NCBI RefSeq assembly: GCF_002929305.1
Contig: NZ_PJIO01000002.1
Location: 496,001 to 560,000, forward strand
Length of the DNA stretch: 64,000 nucleotides
Source of the DNA: Arthrobacter sp. GMC3
GTDB taxonomy: Bacteria > Actinomycetota > Actinomycetes > Actinomycetales > Micrococcaceae
Direction: 5' to 3'
Both the position numbers and the translations under genes were made by a program. This document shows, piece by piece, positions 9,313-18,339 of the stretch. Below the pieces are notes generated by a model. It did no database searches. It had not been told where the DNA came from and saw only the letters and a program-made list of their open reading frames with translations. Every line of letters starts with the position of its first letter. Positions within the stretch are counted from its first letter, which is position 1.

Positions 9313-10277
9313 GCGTTCCGGAACTTGGCCGATTGGGCTTTGGTGCCGCGGGCATCGGCAATCTTTACCGTGCCATGGACGACGCCGTTGCTACCGCCAC
9401 CGTTGCCGCCGCGTGGGACGCCGGCATCAGGTACTTTGACACGGCCCCGCACTACGGGCTGGGCTTGTCGGAGCGTCGCTTGGGTTCCTACTTGGCCACA
9501 AAACCGCGCGAGGAGTTTGTCATCTCCACTAAGGTGGGCCGCGTCCTGGACCCGGTTGCCAACCCAACGGGAGCCAAGGACTCCGACGGTTTTGATGTGC
9601 CCGCGGACACCGTGCGCCGCTGGGACCCGTCGGAGTCGGGCATCCGGCGCAGCATCGAGGACTCTCTCGAACGGCTGGGCCTGGACCGCATCGACATCGC
9701 CTACCTCCACGATCCCGACGTTTACGGCTTGGATGAAGGCATCCGCCAGGCGCTGCCGGCCCTGGAGAAGCTCCGTGCCGAGGGCCTGGTCGGGGCCATC
9801 GGGGTGGGAGCGAACTCCTCCCAGGCCCTGCGCGAATGTGTGCTCGCAGCAGACCTTGACCTGATCATGCTGGCCGGGCGCTACACACTGCTGGAACAGC
9901 CAGCCGCCGCCGATCTGCTGCCCTTGTGCGCCGAACGCGGTGTGGGCGTGGCCAATTGCGGCGTCTACAACTCTGGCCTGCTGGCCCGCCCAGTGGTTCC
10001 CGAGGATGCGCACTACAACTACGCCCCGGCGCCGGAAGATATTCTGGCGCGTGCCAAAGCGTTGGCTGCCTGCTGCCAGGAGTTCGGTGTGGAACTTCCG
10101 ACGGCGGCCCTTCAATTCGCCGCCAACCACCCTGTAGTGCGCACAGTAGTTGTTGGCGCCAGCACCCCGCAACAGATAACCCAAAATGCGCAGCGAATGA
10201 CAACACCGGTGCCGGCTCAATTGTGGACCGAAATGGTGAGCCGCGGGCTGCTAGCGGAGGAACTCATTCATGCCTAA
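9309..10277 (+). CDS. Aldo/keto reductase, probable L-fucose dehydrogenase
   Basis: NAD(P)-dependent oxidation of L-fucose to L-fuconolactone is the likely role. From the ATG at 9309 it has 322 residues with the AKR catalytic tetrad: Asp44 and Tyr49 in YFDTAPHYG, Lys75 in ISTKVGR, and His134 in YLHDPDV. The ATGA overlap with the mutarotase stop decides this start over a GTG at 9297. Bacterial L-fucose (D-threo-aldose) dehydrogenases belong to this AKR branch. The substrate is supported by context rather than by the motifs alone. Confidence 0.9.
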   Translation: MSVPELGRLGFGAAGIGNLYRAMDDAVATATVAAAWDAGIRYFDTAPHYGLGLSERRLGSYLATKPREEFVISTKVGRVLDPVANPTGAKDSDGFDVPADTVRRWDPSESGIRRSIEDSLERLGLDRIDIAYLHDPDVYGLDEGIRQALPALEKLRAEGLVGAIGVGANSSQALRECVLAADLDLIMLAGRYTLLEQPAAADLLPLCAERGVGVANCGVYNSGLLARPVVPEDAHYNYAPAPEDILARAKALAACCQEFGVELPTAALQFAANHPVVRTVVVGASTPQQITQNAQRMTTPVPAQLWTEMVSRGLLAEELIHA

Positions 10278-11139
10278 GACGGCAGATCAGTCGGGCGACG
10301 GCGTCGTACGCCTTGATTCCCATCTTCATCTGTGGGAGCTGGGGGAGGGGCAGTATTCCTGGCTGAGCCCGGCGTCGGGGCCGCTGTATGAGACATTCAC
10401 TGTGGAGCAGGCCAAGGAAACACTGACCGCCGCGGGAGTTCAGCGCGCCATTTTGGTGCAGGCGGATGACACCGCCGCGGACACTGTAGCCATGCTGGAC
10501 AACGCTGCCGCTCATGACTTCATTGCGGGAGTGGTGGGTTGGTTGCCGCTGGAGGATCCGGCGGCAGCCCAAGCTCTGCTGGAAAAGTGGTTGCAGCATC
10601 CCAAGTTTTGCGGGGTGCGGACTCTGATTCACGATGACCCGCGGCCGGACGTACTGGAGATCCCTGCGGTACGGGAGTCCTTGTCCATGCTGGCCCGCGC
10701 GGGCTTGCCTTTTGATGTGCCGAATGCGTTCCCGCGATACCTGGGGCAGACGGCGAAATTGGCTGCCGACATGCCGGAATTGACTCTAGTGCTGGACCAT
10801 CTGGGCAAACCGCCCAGGTCAGACGGGGCCGCCGAGATGGCCAGATGGGAACAACAGCTGCGTGCGGTTGCCGCCTTGCCCAATACGGTTGCAAAAGTTT
10901 CCGGGCTGCATTGCGATGGTGTCGAGTACTCCGCGGAGGCCTTGGAACAGGTGTGGACTGTGGCGTTGGACGCCTTCGGCCCGGAACGGCTCATGTTTGG
11001 CGGTGACTGGCCGGTGAGCCTGCTCGGCGCCGGCTACACGCGAACTGTTGAGGTCATGGCCGCCCTTCTTGAGCCCTTGAGCACCGCAGAAGCAGCCGAT
11101 ATTTGGTCGGCCACAGCGGTCCGCGTCTATTCTCGATAA
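10270..11139 (+). CDS. Amidohydrolase-superfamily lactonase, probable L-fuconolactonase
   Basis: 289 residues of the COG3618 amidohydrolase group: metal-binding HxH in DSHLHLW at 16-22, VLDHLGKPP in the centre, and FGGDWPVS near the C-terminus. The family includes L-fucono-1,5-lactonase and L-rhamnonolactonase. Here it would hydrolyse the lactone made by the preceding AKR. The ATG overlaps the end of the AKR gene by 8 bp. A copy of the cluster operator begins 9 bp after the stop, so this is probably the last gene of the first transcription unit. Confidence 0.9.
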   Translation: MPKTADQSGDGVVRLDSHLHLWELGEGQYSWLSPASGPLYETFTVEQAKETLTAAGVQRAILVQADDTAADTVAMLDNAAAHDFIAGVVGWLPLEDPAAAQALLEKWLQHPKFCGVRTLIHDDPRPDVLEIPAVRESLSMLARAGLPFDVPNAFPRYLGQTAKLAADMPELTLVLDHLGKPPRSDGAAEMARWEQQLRAVAALPNTVAKVSGLHCDGVEYSAEALEQVWTVALDAFGPERLMFGGDWPVSLLGAGYTRTVEVMAALLEPLSTAEAADIWSATAVRVYSR

Positions 11140-11148
11140 CATTTCCAC

Positions 11149-11163
11149 AAACATCCGATGTTT
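11149..11163. promoter_or_regulatory. Second copy of the fucose-cluster palindromic operator
   Basis: AAACATC-C-GATGTTT, identical to 6273-6287. It opens the 220-bp gap before the ABC transporter genes. The remaining gap (11164-11359) is relatively AT-rich and holds no ORF of note. It probably contains the transporter promoter and a long leader, although no -35/-10 pair stands out. Confidence 0.7.
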
Positions 11164-11359
11164 TAGTGTAAAAAGTTCCAATTTGTGTCCCACATAACAT
11201 ATAGTGATGTTGGTTTAGTGGCGTCGGTAATGAAGTTCTGAGTCAAAGAACGCTGACGTGGCGGTATTTATATGCAATTCACTTGATTTTTGTGTGGGGC
11301 AATCGATCCCATCAAGAGGTCTGATGTCGGATCCTAGTAACGAGGCTTGAGAGGGCAGT

Positions 11360-12892
11360 ATGAGCAACCATCTTCTTCGCATGAGCGGGGTGAACAAGAG
11401 TTTCCCTGGTGTCAAGGCATTGTCAGAGATGCAGTTGGATCTGGGCTACAACGAGGTTCTGGCCCTGGTCGGCGAGAACGGTGCAGGCAAGTCCACACTC
11501 ATGAAGTTGCTCTCCGGAATCTATGTTCCAGACTCGGGCAAGTTTGAAATTGACGGCGAAGAAGTCGTCATTGCGGGCACCAAACATGCGCAGGAACTAG
11601 GCATCAGCATCATCCATCAGGAATTCAACCTGATGCAGGACCTCACGGTGGCCCAAAACATTTACATTGGTCGTGAGCCGCGGGTGGCTGGTCTCTTCCT
11701 GAGCGAACGCCGCTTGAACCGCAAGGCCCAATTCCTGTTCGATAAAATCAACATTGACCTGGACCCGAAGGCTCGCGTTGGGGATCTGACAGTTGCCAAG
11801 CAACAAATGGTGGAAATCGCCAAGGCCCTCTCCTACAAGTCACGCATTCTGATCATGGATGAGCCCACTGCAGCCTTGAACGACGCCGAAGTGGCCACCT
11901 TGCATGAGCTGATCCGAAACTTCACCAACGAAAAAACCGGTGTCATCTACATCTCCCACCGAATGGATGAGCTCAAGGCCATCTCCAACCGCATCAGCGT
12001 CATCCGCGACGGCGAGTACATCGATACGGTCGATACCGCTGAAACCACTATGGCCGAGGTCATCAACTTGATGGTCGGCCGTGAAATTTCTGGCAACCAG
12101 CGTCCGGAAGCAATCTCCCACGCCAACGACGTCGTCTTGAAGGTGACGGGCCTTTGCACCAAGGACCTTCTGGAAAATGTCAGCTTTGAGCTGCACAAGG
12201 GTGAAATCCTGGGCTTCGCCGGACTCATGGGCGCAGGCCGGACCGAAGTGGCCCGCGCCCTTGTGGGTGCCGACAGAATCAGTTCAGGAACCATTGAGCT
12301 CAACGGCAACCCGGTGACCATTGGGAACCCGGCCGTCGCCGCCAACCTGGGCCTTGGCTACCTCTCTGAAGACCGCAAACATCTTGGATTGATGCTTGAA
12401 CGCGACGTCAAGGACAACATTGCGCTGAGCTCGCTGAAGATGTTCTCCCGCATGGGCGTGCTGGACAATCGCGCCATGAAAGCCACGGCCACCGAATATA
12501 TTGACAAGCTGCGCATCAAGACGCCCTCCAGCGCTCAAGCCGCCAAGAATCTCTCCGGTGGCAACCAGCAAAAAATCGCCATTGCCAAATGGCTTGTGAA
12601 GGACTGCGACATCCTCATCTTCGATGAGCCCACACGAGGTATTGACGTCGGCGCCAAGGAGGAGATCTACGCACTCCTGAACGATCTGGCGGCACAAGGA
12701 AAGTCCATCATCATGATCTCCTCGGAACTGCCCGAAGTCCTGCGGCTTTCCCACCGGATCGCCGTGATGTGCGAGGGGCGGCTCACTGGCTTCCTTTCCA
12801 ATGCCGAAGCCAACCAGGTGAACATCATGGCCTTGGCCACGCAAAATGTTGAAGATGCCACCGCCAGCAACCCTGCCAGCGCGCAGCGCTAA
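11360..12892 (+). CDS. Sugar ABC transporter ATP-binding protein (RbsA type)
   Basis: Cytoplasmic ATPase energising sugar import. The 510 residues contain two fused ATPase domains: Walker A GENGAGKST at 38-46 and Walker B ILIMDEPTAAL in the first, a degenerate P-loop (MGAGRTEVARAL) with an intact LSGGNQQK signature in the second. This asymmetry is typical of the CUT2 (ribose/xylose) class. GAGGG lies just upstream of the ATG. With the following permease and lipoprotein it makes a complete importer. The likely cargo is L-fucose or short fucosides, inferred from context. Confidence 0.93.
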   Translation: MSNHLLRMSGVNKSFPGVKALSEMQLDLGYNEVLALVGENGAGKSTLMKLLSGIYVPDSGKFEIDGEEVVIAGTKHAQELGISIIHQEFNLMQDLTVAQNIYIGREPRVAGLFLSERRLNRKAQFLFDKINIDLDPKARVGDLTVAKQQMVEIAKALSYKSRILIMDEPTAALNDAEVATLHELIRNFTNEKTGVIYISHRMDELKAISNRISVIRDGEYIDTVDTAETTMAEVINLMVGREISGNQRPEAISHANDVVLKVTGLCTKDLLENVSFELHKGEILGFAGLMGAGRTEVARALVGADRISSGTIELNGNPVTIGNPAVAANLGLGYLSEDRKHLGLMLERDVKDNIALSSLKMFSRMGVLDNRAMKATATEYIDKLRIKTPSSAQAAKNLSGGNQQKIAIAKWLVKDCDILIFDEPTRGIDVGAKEEIYALLNDLAAQGKSIIMISSELPEVLRLSHRIAVMCEGRLTGFLSNAEANQVNIMALATQNVEDATASNPASAQR

Positions 12893-12920
12893 ACCAAGAC
12901 AAGAAAGTAAAGGCTAAGAC

Positions 12921-13943
12921 ATGACCTTGGTAAAGGAAACTGCGCAAGCTAGCAAGATTGCCAGTGACAAGAAATCAGAAATGGCAACCCGGATACGGGC
13001 CAGCTTCCAGCAGTTACTGGCATTTGCCAGTTTGTTGGCGCTGGTGGTGTTCTTCTCCGTGGCCAGCGAGAACTTCTATCAAGCAGGAAACCTCTCCAAC
13101 ATCCTGCTCTCCACAGTGGTTACGGGTCTATTGGCACTCGGTACCACGTTTGTCATCATCACCGGTGGCATCGACCTCTCCATCGGCACGGGCATGACGC
13201 TCTGCTCGGTCATGACGGCGTGGTTCATGACTCAGCTGGGGTTTCCCATGATCCTGGGTGTGCTGGCAGGTGTGGCCTTCGGCGCCCTCATCGGCAGCGT
13301 CAACGGGTTCTTTGTCGCGGTACTAAAAATCCCGTCCTTCATTGCCACCCTGGCCATGATGATGGTGGCCGCAGGATTGGCCTTGGTCATCTCCGGCACC
13401 AAGCCCATCTATACCAATGAGGTCGCGGGCTTCCAGAAGATCTTTGCCCTGGGCAAGTCGATCCCAGGCCTAGTCATCCCCAATGCCGTGTTCATCTTGT
13501 TCGCGGCCGCCATCATTGCCGGCCTGATCCTGTCAAAGACAGTCCTTGGCCGCTACACGTACTCAATTGGCAGCAACGAGCAGGCCACGGCACTCTCCGG
13601 TGTGAACGTGACCAAGTGGACCGTGCTGATCTACACCCTGGCGGGATCCTTCACGGGCCTGGCCGGCGTCATCGCCACTGCGCGTTTGAACTCAGCCCAG
13701 CCCGCAGGTGGCATGGGCTTGGAACTCCAGGCGATCGCCGCCGTCGTGATTGGTGGAACATCCCTCCAAGGCGGCAAGGGTTCAATCATTGGCACAGTGA
13801 TCGGTGCGCTGATCATGTCCGTGCTCACTAACGGTCTGACGCTGATGTCTATCCCGCAGGAATGGCAGCAAGTGGCCGTGGGAGTGGTCATCATCCTCGC
13901 CGTTTACCTGGACATGATGCGCCGCAAAAAGACCGCCAAATAG
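12921..13943 (+). CDS. Sugar ABC transporter permease (RbsC type)
   Basis: An integral membrane subunit of 340 residues with about 8-10 hydrophobic segments beginning near residue 32. Conserved CUT2 permease stretches include TGGIDLSIG (first periplasmic-side loop) and IAAVVIGGTSLQGGKGS near 270. It is preceded by the RbsA-type ATPase with a 28-bp gap and followed by the binding lipoprotein. Only one permease gene is present, so it presumably acts as a homodimer. Confidence 0.93.
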   Translation: MTLVKETAQASKIASDKKSEMATRIRASFQQLLAFASLLALVVFFSVASENFYQAGNLSNILLSTVVTGLLALGTTFVIITGGIDLSIGTGMTLCSVMTAWFMTQLGFPMILGVLAGVAFGALIGSVNGFFVAVLKIPSFIATLAMMMVAAGLALVISGTKPIYTNEVAGFQKIFALGKSIPGLVIPNAVFILFAAAIIAGLILSKTVLGRYTYSIGSNEQATALSGVNVTKWTVLIYTLAGSFTGLAGVIATARLNSAQPAGGMGLELQAIAAVVIGGTSLQGGKGSIIGTVIGALIMSVLTNGLTLMSIPQEWQQVAVGVVIILAVYLDMMRRKKTAK

Positions 13944-14013
13944 ACTTTTCCCGCTTTCCCAGCAATGCAAAATCGATTCATCCATAAAGTTCTCACAAAG
14001 GAGTAAGAAAATC

Positions 14014-14994
14014 ATGCAAAGAAGAAAATTTCTCTCGCTTGCCTCTATCGCGGCATTGTCCCTGAGCGTTGCCGCGTGCGACACCCAGGCAGCGACACCC
14101 GGTGCCGGCAGCAGTGACGGCAAGAAACCCTACATCGCGATCGTTTCAAAGGGCTTCCAGCACCAGTTCTGGCAGTCCGTGAAGCAGGGTGCAGAGAACG
14201 CGGCCAAGGAATTCAACGTCGATATATCCTTCGAGGGCCCGGATAAGGAAACCAACGTTTCCCAGCAGATGGATCAGCTGAACAACGCCATGGCCAAGAA
14301 TCCCCAGGCCCTGGCCCTCGCGGCCCTTGACTCGAAGGCCGCCGAAGGTGTGCTGCAGGACGCCAAGAGCAAGAACATCCCTGTTATTGCCTTTGACTCC
14401 GGTGTCGACTCCGATATCCCGTTGGCAACCGCCTCCACGGACAACAAGGCTGCCGCCGCGGAAGCTGCAAAGCATATGGCCGAGCTGCTGGGCAAGAAGG
14501 GTGACATCGCCATCATCGGCCACTCCCAGACGGCCACATCAGGTACCGACCGTCGCGACGGCTTCGTTGACTACTTGAAGACCAACGCCCCGGACATCAA
14601 AATCGTTGACATCCAGTACGCCGATGGCGACCAGGCCAAGTCCACCGACGCTGCCAAGGCCATCATGACCGCCTACCCGAACCTGGCCGGCATGTACGGC
14701 ACCAACGAAGGTGCCGCAATCGGCGTCGTCAACGCTGTCAAGGAAGCCGGCAAGTCCGGCAAGCTGGTAATCGTTGGCTTCGACTCCGGCAAGGCCCAGA
14801 TGGACGCCATCAAGGACGGGCTGATGGCAGGCGCTGTCACCCAGAACCCCGTTGGCATTGGCTACGAGACCGTGAAGGCAGCCGTTGCCGCCATCAAGGG
14901 CGAAAAGGTTGAGAAGGTCATCGACACCGGCTTCTACTGGTATGACAAGACCAACATTGCCGATCCCAAGATCGCGGCGAACCTCTACGAGTAG
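14014..14994 (+). CDS. Sugar-binding lipoprotein of the ABC importer (RbsB type)
   Basis: A 326-residue substrate-binding protein with a lipoprotein signal (MQRRKFLSLASIAALSLSVA, then AC) whose Cys near residue 22 would be lipidated and anchored outside the membrane. The mature part has the periplasmic-binding-protein-like I fold: YIAIVSKGFQHQFWQSV, DSKAAEGVLQDAK, and VIVGFDSGKAQMDAIKDG. It delivers sugar to the permease encoded just upstream. AGGAG precedes the ATG. The arrangement ATPase-permease-binding protein is common in actinobacterial CUT2 systems. Confidence 0.93.
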   Translation: MQRRKFLSLASIAALSLSVAACDTQAATPGAGSSDGKKPYIAIVSKGFQHQFWQSVKQGAENAAKEFNVDISFEGPDKETNVSQQMDQLNNAMAKNPQALALAALDSKAAEGVLQDAKSKNIPVIAFDSGVDSDIPLATASTDNKAAAAEAAKHMAELLGKKGDIAIIGHSQTATSGTDRRDGFVDYLKTNAPDIKIVDIQYADGDQAKSTDAAKAIMTAYPNLAGMYGTNEGAAIGVVNAVKEAGKSGKLVIVGFDSGKAQMDAIKDGLMAGAVTQNPVGIGYETVKAAVAAIKGEKVEKVIDTGFYWYDKTNIADPKIAANLYE

Positions 14995-15007
14995 ATCCTT
15001 CGCACCA

Positions 15008-15069
15008 GGCCCGCAGAAAACGGCGAAAATTCACGGTTTTGACGTGTTATTCACCGTTTCCTGCGGGCC
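15008..15069 (+). terminator. Terminator after the fucose transporter operon
   Basis: GGCCCGCAG (15008-15016) plus AAACGG (15018-15023) pair with CCGTTT (15054-15059) plus CTGCGGGCC (15061-15069), leaving one mismatch and a 30-nt loop. It lies 13 bp past the stop of the binding-protein gene. Confidence 0.6.
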
Positions 15070-15089
15070 AATTCGTTTTAACGTCCGAC

Positions 15090-15121
15090 GGCGGGCCCTC
15101 TGGTTCTGGCGAAGGCCCGCC
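15090..15121. terminator. Second hairpin between convergent units
   Basis: GGCGGGCC (15090-15097) pairs with GGCCCGCC (15114-15121). It sits 12 bp past the stop of the minus-strand regulator gene and probably terminates it. Confidence 0.5.
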
Positions 15122-15133
15122 TGTTAGGAAAGC

Positions 15134-15805
15134 CTAGAGGGCTTGGCGCAGCCAGTGCTCGACGCCGCTGATGTGGACTGTCAGGAGGGCCTTGGCCAAT
15201 TCGGCGTCACCGCGTGCCAAGGCGTCGACAATGCCGATGTGCTCGGTCAAGGTGCGGTCAACGGCGGCGTCTTGGGTGATGCCACGCCAAACGCGTGCGC
15301 GAACAGTGTTGCTGTTCAATCCGTCCAGGACGCTGGTCAGGTAGGAATTGTTCGCAGCGGTGGCGATCAGGCTATGGAAGAGGAGGTCGTGTTCGACGAG
15401 GGCTTCCACGCCGGTGTCAGCGCTGATGCCCGCAACGCTGGCCCGTAGCGCAGCGATTTGCTCGGCAGTAATCCGCCCGGCGGCCATAGCCGCTGCAGCG
15501 GGTTCTAGTATCCGGCGAACCTCAAAGATTTCAAGGATCGACTTGTCCTGGTGCAGATCCACAATGAAGGTCAAGGCCTCGGCGAGCAGTTTGGGTTCCA
15601 GGCTGGTGACGTACGTGCCGTCCCCGCGGCGGACATCCAGAACACGAATGATTTCCAGGGCCTTGACGGCTTCACGCAGCGAACTGCGGGACAACCCCAG
15701 TTTTTCGCTGAGTTCCTTCTCCGGCGGGAGCCGGTCGCCGGCTGCGAGCTCGCCGGAGATGATCATGTCCTTGATCTTGGTGATTGCTTCGTCGGTAACG
15801 GCCAT
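15134..15805 (-). CDS. FadR-subfamily GntR transcriptional regulator of the fucose cluster
   Basis: 223 residues: an N-terminal GntR winged helix (LPPEKELSEKLGLSRSSLRE, near 25-44) and a C-terminal all-helical FCD ligand domain from about residue 85, with the Asp and His residues that bind metal in FadR-type proteins (VEHDLLFHSLI and LTEHIGIVDAL). It is convergent with the transporter operon, as local regulators of sugar clusters often are. The palindromes at 6273 and 11149 are its probable operators and a fucose-pathway intermediate its probable ligand. Both points are inference. Confidence 0.88.
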   Translation of the reverse strand: MAVTDEAITKIKDMIISGELAAGDRLPPEKELSEKLGLSRSSLREAVKALEIIRVLDVRRGDGTYVTSLEPKLLAEALTFIVDLHQDKSILEIFEVRRILEPAAAAMAAGRITAEQIAALRASVAGISADTGVEALVEHDLLFHSLIATAANNSYLTSVLDGLNSNTVRARVWRGITQDAAVDRTLTEHIGIVDALARGDAELAKALLTVHISGVEHWLRQAL

Positions 15806-15816
15806 GAAGCAATTCT

Positions 15817-15831
15817 ATTGGTCGGATGTTT
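15817..15831 (-). promoter_or_regulatory. Possible degenerate operator upstream of the regulator gene
   Basis: GATGTTT at 15825-15831 matches one full arm of the cluster palindrome, 12 bp upstream of the regulator start. The other arm (15817-15823) matches at only 3 of 7 positions. It could serve weak autoregulation or be chance. Confidence 0.3.
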
Positions 15832-15876
15832 GTTTTCGCCGCAAACCCGCTCCGCCAGGGGCGGCGCAAAGCACAC

Positions 15877-15912
15877 AAAAAAGCACCCCTGAATCAATCA
15901 GGGGTGCTTTTT
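15877..15912. terminator. Terminator downstream of tRNA-Ser(GCU)
   Basis: A-run, then GCACCCCTGA (15883-15892) paired with TCAGGGGTGC (15898-15907), then a T-run. It is bidirectional in form. On the minus strand it follows the tRNA by a few bases. Confidence 0.8.
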
Positions 15913-15917
15913 CTCTG

Positions 15918-16005
15918 CGGAGACGGGGAGATTTGAACTCCCGGTGGAGTTGTGCCCCACACTTCATTAGCAGTGAAGCCCATTCGGCCGCTCTGGCACG
16001 TCTCC
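15918..16005 (-). tRNA. tRNA-Ser (anticodon GCU)
   Basis: 88-nt cloverleaf on the minus strand. Acceptor GGAGACG pairs with CGTCTCC, discriminator G. The anticodon arm CTTCA-CTGCTAA-TGAAG gives anticodon GCT. The long variable arm and T-loop TTCAAAT are as expected for class II tRNA-Ser. It reads AGC/AGU codons. No CCA is encoded. Confidence 0.95.
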
Positions 16006-16120
16006 AGCACTGGCTAAGGTAGAAGCCCCTAACCAGCATCCCAAACTTTACCCAGTAGAACCGGCCAAAGCAAAACGAGGGCAAGGGGTCGGCCAAATTG
16101 GCGCCGAGATGACCGCGGCG

Positions 16121-18238
16121 TCAGAGCCCGCCGGTGAGTGCACGCCACAGGAATTCGTGCGATGCCGTGTGCAGCCGGGCCGCCTGGGCGTTATTGCCAG
16201 CGCCGGCATGGCCGCCCTCCAACGCCTCGTGGAACCACACTGGAATTCCCAGGGACTCCATCCGGGCAGCCATCTTCCGGGCCTGCACGGGCCCCACCCG
16301 GTCATCGGAGGTGGCGGTCCAAATGAACGTTGCCGGATACTGAACACCGGCCCGCAGCAGGTGGTACGGCGAGAACGTCTTGATGAACTCCCAATCTGCG
16401 GGCACGTCCGGGTCGCCGTATTCGGCAATCCACGACGCCCCGGCGGAGAGTTTGGTGTACCGGCGCATATCCAGCAAAGGCACCCCGCAGGAGATAGCCC
16501 CAAACAACTCCGGGTAGTGGGTGAGCATGTTGCCCACCAGCAGCCCACCATTGCTGCCGCCGGCGCACCCGAGCCTGGAGGGTGAGGCCACTCCACGGGC
16601 GGTCAGGTCGGCGGCCACGGCGGCAAAGTCCTGGTAGGCGCGGTGACGGTTTTCGCGCAGCGCTGCAGTGTGCCAGTCTGGCCCGTACTCGCCGCCGCCG
16701 CGGATGTTCGCGACAACATAGACGCCGCCGCGGGTCACCGAATCGACCACCTCGCGCCTTTCCAACCAGGTCCTGCCCACGGTTCCGCTGTAGGCGGGTG
16801 TTCGGGAGACCTCAAATCCGCCGTAGCCGCTGAGCAGGGTGGGGTTGCCGCCGTCGAGCACCAGATCCTTGGGGCCCACCTGGAAGTAGGGCACCCGGGT
16901 GCCATCTAGGGAGGTAGCGAAGTGTTGCTCAACCGCATAGTCGCCCTCGTTGAAGAACGACGGCGCCTCCCGAACCAACTCCGCAGGCGCACCGCCGTCG
17001 GAAGTCAGGGTGCCCCGGTAGAGTGTGGCCGGGGTAAGGAATCCAGTGGCGAGGAGCCAATAGTCGTTGCCGGTTTCAAGGTCCTGGTCGTCCACGGCAT
17101 AGGCGTCCACGGAGTGAAGTGGCGGGCAGGCATCGAGCCCGGTGGCGGCCCAGCCCTGCTCCGGGTCCAGCACCAGAATGGTGGAGGAAACGTCCTCGAG
17201 CAGATTCAGAAGCAGGAAGTCCTTGGTCCAGCTCCACGACTGTAGGGACTGGGTGTGACTCGGCGCGAAGACGGTACGCAGCTCCCGGCTGCCGGCAAGA
17301 AAGGCGTCCAGCTCGATCACCAGCAAGGTGCCCGCGCCGTGCGTCGCGCCGGCCACTGTCCACTCTGTACGGGGGCGCAGGAGCAGCCATTGGCGGTGCA
17401 GGGAAACATTCATGTCATCGGGGACGTCAATGTGCACCCATTCCGTGCCAACGCGCAGGTAGCTGCGGCTGTTGAAGAAATCCAGCACGTCATACGCCAC
17501 GTCCCGCTCGAAGCCGGGCGTGCTGCTGTGGGACACGCCGCCGCTGAGATGATCCAACGGCACCGAAAACAGTGGCTCCTTGGCGGCAAGGTCGCTAAAG
17601 GATTCGCCACGGCGCAACACGCGCGCCGCAGCCGGGTAGGAGGACGCCGTCATGGATCCCTCCCCGGTGTCCGTCCCGACGTACAGGGTGTCGGCGTCGA
17701 GCCAGCTCAGACGGGTCTTCGCCGTCGGAAGTTCAAAGCCGGCCTCCACAAAGTCCAGGGAGTCCAGATCGAATTCCCGGTAGGCCACGGCGTCGCCGCC
17801 GTCGGGGGAGAACGCCACCATGGCATGCCTGTACTGCTCTCCCGGGGCCGGGCGCAAGAAAGTGGCACCCGCCCACAGCCAGTCGACGCCTCCACTGGCG
17901 CACAGGGCATCAACGTCAAGCAAAACCTGCCAGGCGGGTGCGCCGGAAACATAACTTTCCCACGTGGTGCGCCGCCAGATGCCGCGGGGATTGGCCTCAT
18001 CACGCCAAAAGTTGTAATACCAATCCCCGCGCTTGGACACCATGGGAATCCGGTCCTTGGAATCGAGCACCTCAAGCACCGACGCCTCAAGCGCCGAGTA
18101 GGCCGGGTTCACCAAGGCGGCATCGGTGCGGGCATTGCGCTCGCGGACCCACGCCATGGCGGCGTCGCCGTGAATGTCCTCCAGCCACAGGTTTTCATCG
18201 GCGGGCTGCTCGGCAAGGGTGGGGGCGGTATCTGTCAT
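16121..18238 (-). CDS. Prolyl oligopeptidase family serine peptidase (S9)
   Basis: A 705-residue S9A-type peptidase. The N-terminal part (to about 400) would form the beta-propeller gate. The C-terminal alpha/beta-hydrolase domain has the nucleophile in GCAGGSNGGLL, the Asp in ATSDDRVGPVQARKM, and the His in EGGHAGAGNN. No signal peptide is present, so it acts in the cytoplasm on short proline-containing peptides. It opens with the family's ENLWLEDIHG, near residue 15. It stands alone between tRNA-Ser and the divergent FAD/NAD(P)-binding protein gene. Confidence 0.92.
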   Translation of the reverse strand: MTDTAPTLAEQPADENLWLEDIHGDAAMAWVRERNARTDAALVNPAYSALEASVLEVLDSKDRIPMVSKRGDWYYNFWRDEANPRGIWRRTTWESYVSGAPAWQVLLDVDALCASGGVDWLWAGATFLRPAPGEQYRHAMVAFSPDGGDAVAYREFDLDSLDFVEAGFELPTAKTRLSWLDADTLYVGTDTGEGSMTASSYPAAARVLRRGESFSDLAAKEPLFSVPLDHLSGGVSHSSTPGFERDVAYDVLDFFNSRSYLRVGTEWVHIDVPDDMNVSLHRQWLLLRPRTEWTVAGATHGAGTLLVIELDAFLAGSRELRTVFAPSHTQSLQSWSWTKDFLLLNLLEDVSSTILVLDPEQGWAATGLDACPPLHSVDAYAVDDQDLETGNDYWLLATGFLTPATLYRGTLTSDGGAPAELVREAPSFFNEGDYAVEQHFATSLDGTRVPYFQVGPKDLVLDGGNPTLLSGYGGFEVSRTPAYSGTVGRTWLERREVVDSVTRGGVYVVANIRGGGEYGPDWHTAALRENRHRAYQDFAAVAADLTARGVASPSRLGCAGGSNGGLLVGNMLTHYPELFGAISCGVPLLDMRRYTKLSAGASWIAEYGDPDVPADWEFIKTFSPYHLLRAGVQYPATFIWTATSDDRVGPVQARKMAARMESLGIPVWFHEALEGGHAGAGNNAQAARLHTASHEFLWRALTGGL

Positions 18239-18339
18239 AGCCCCATCCTAGGCATCGCACCGGGCAGGGGAATCGCGCCCGCCGGGCCCGCGGCGTTCTT
18301 ACGGTCCAGGCTGGCGGGGCGCTCGGTTAAGCTGAGGGG

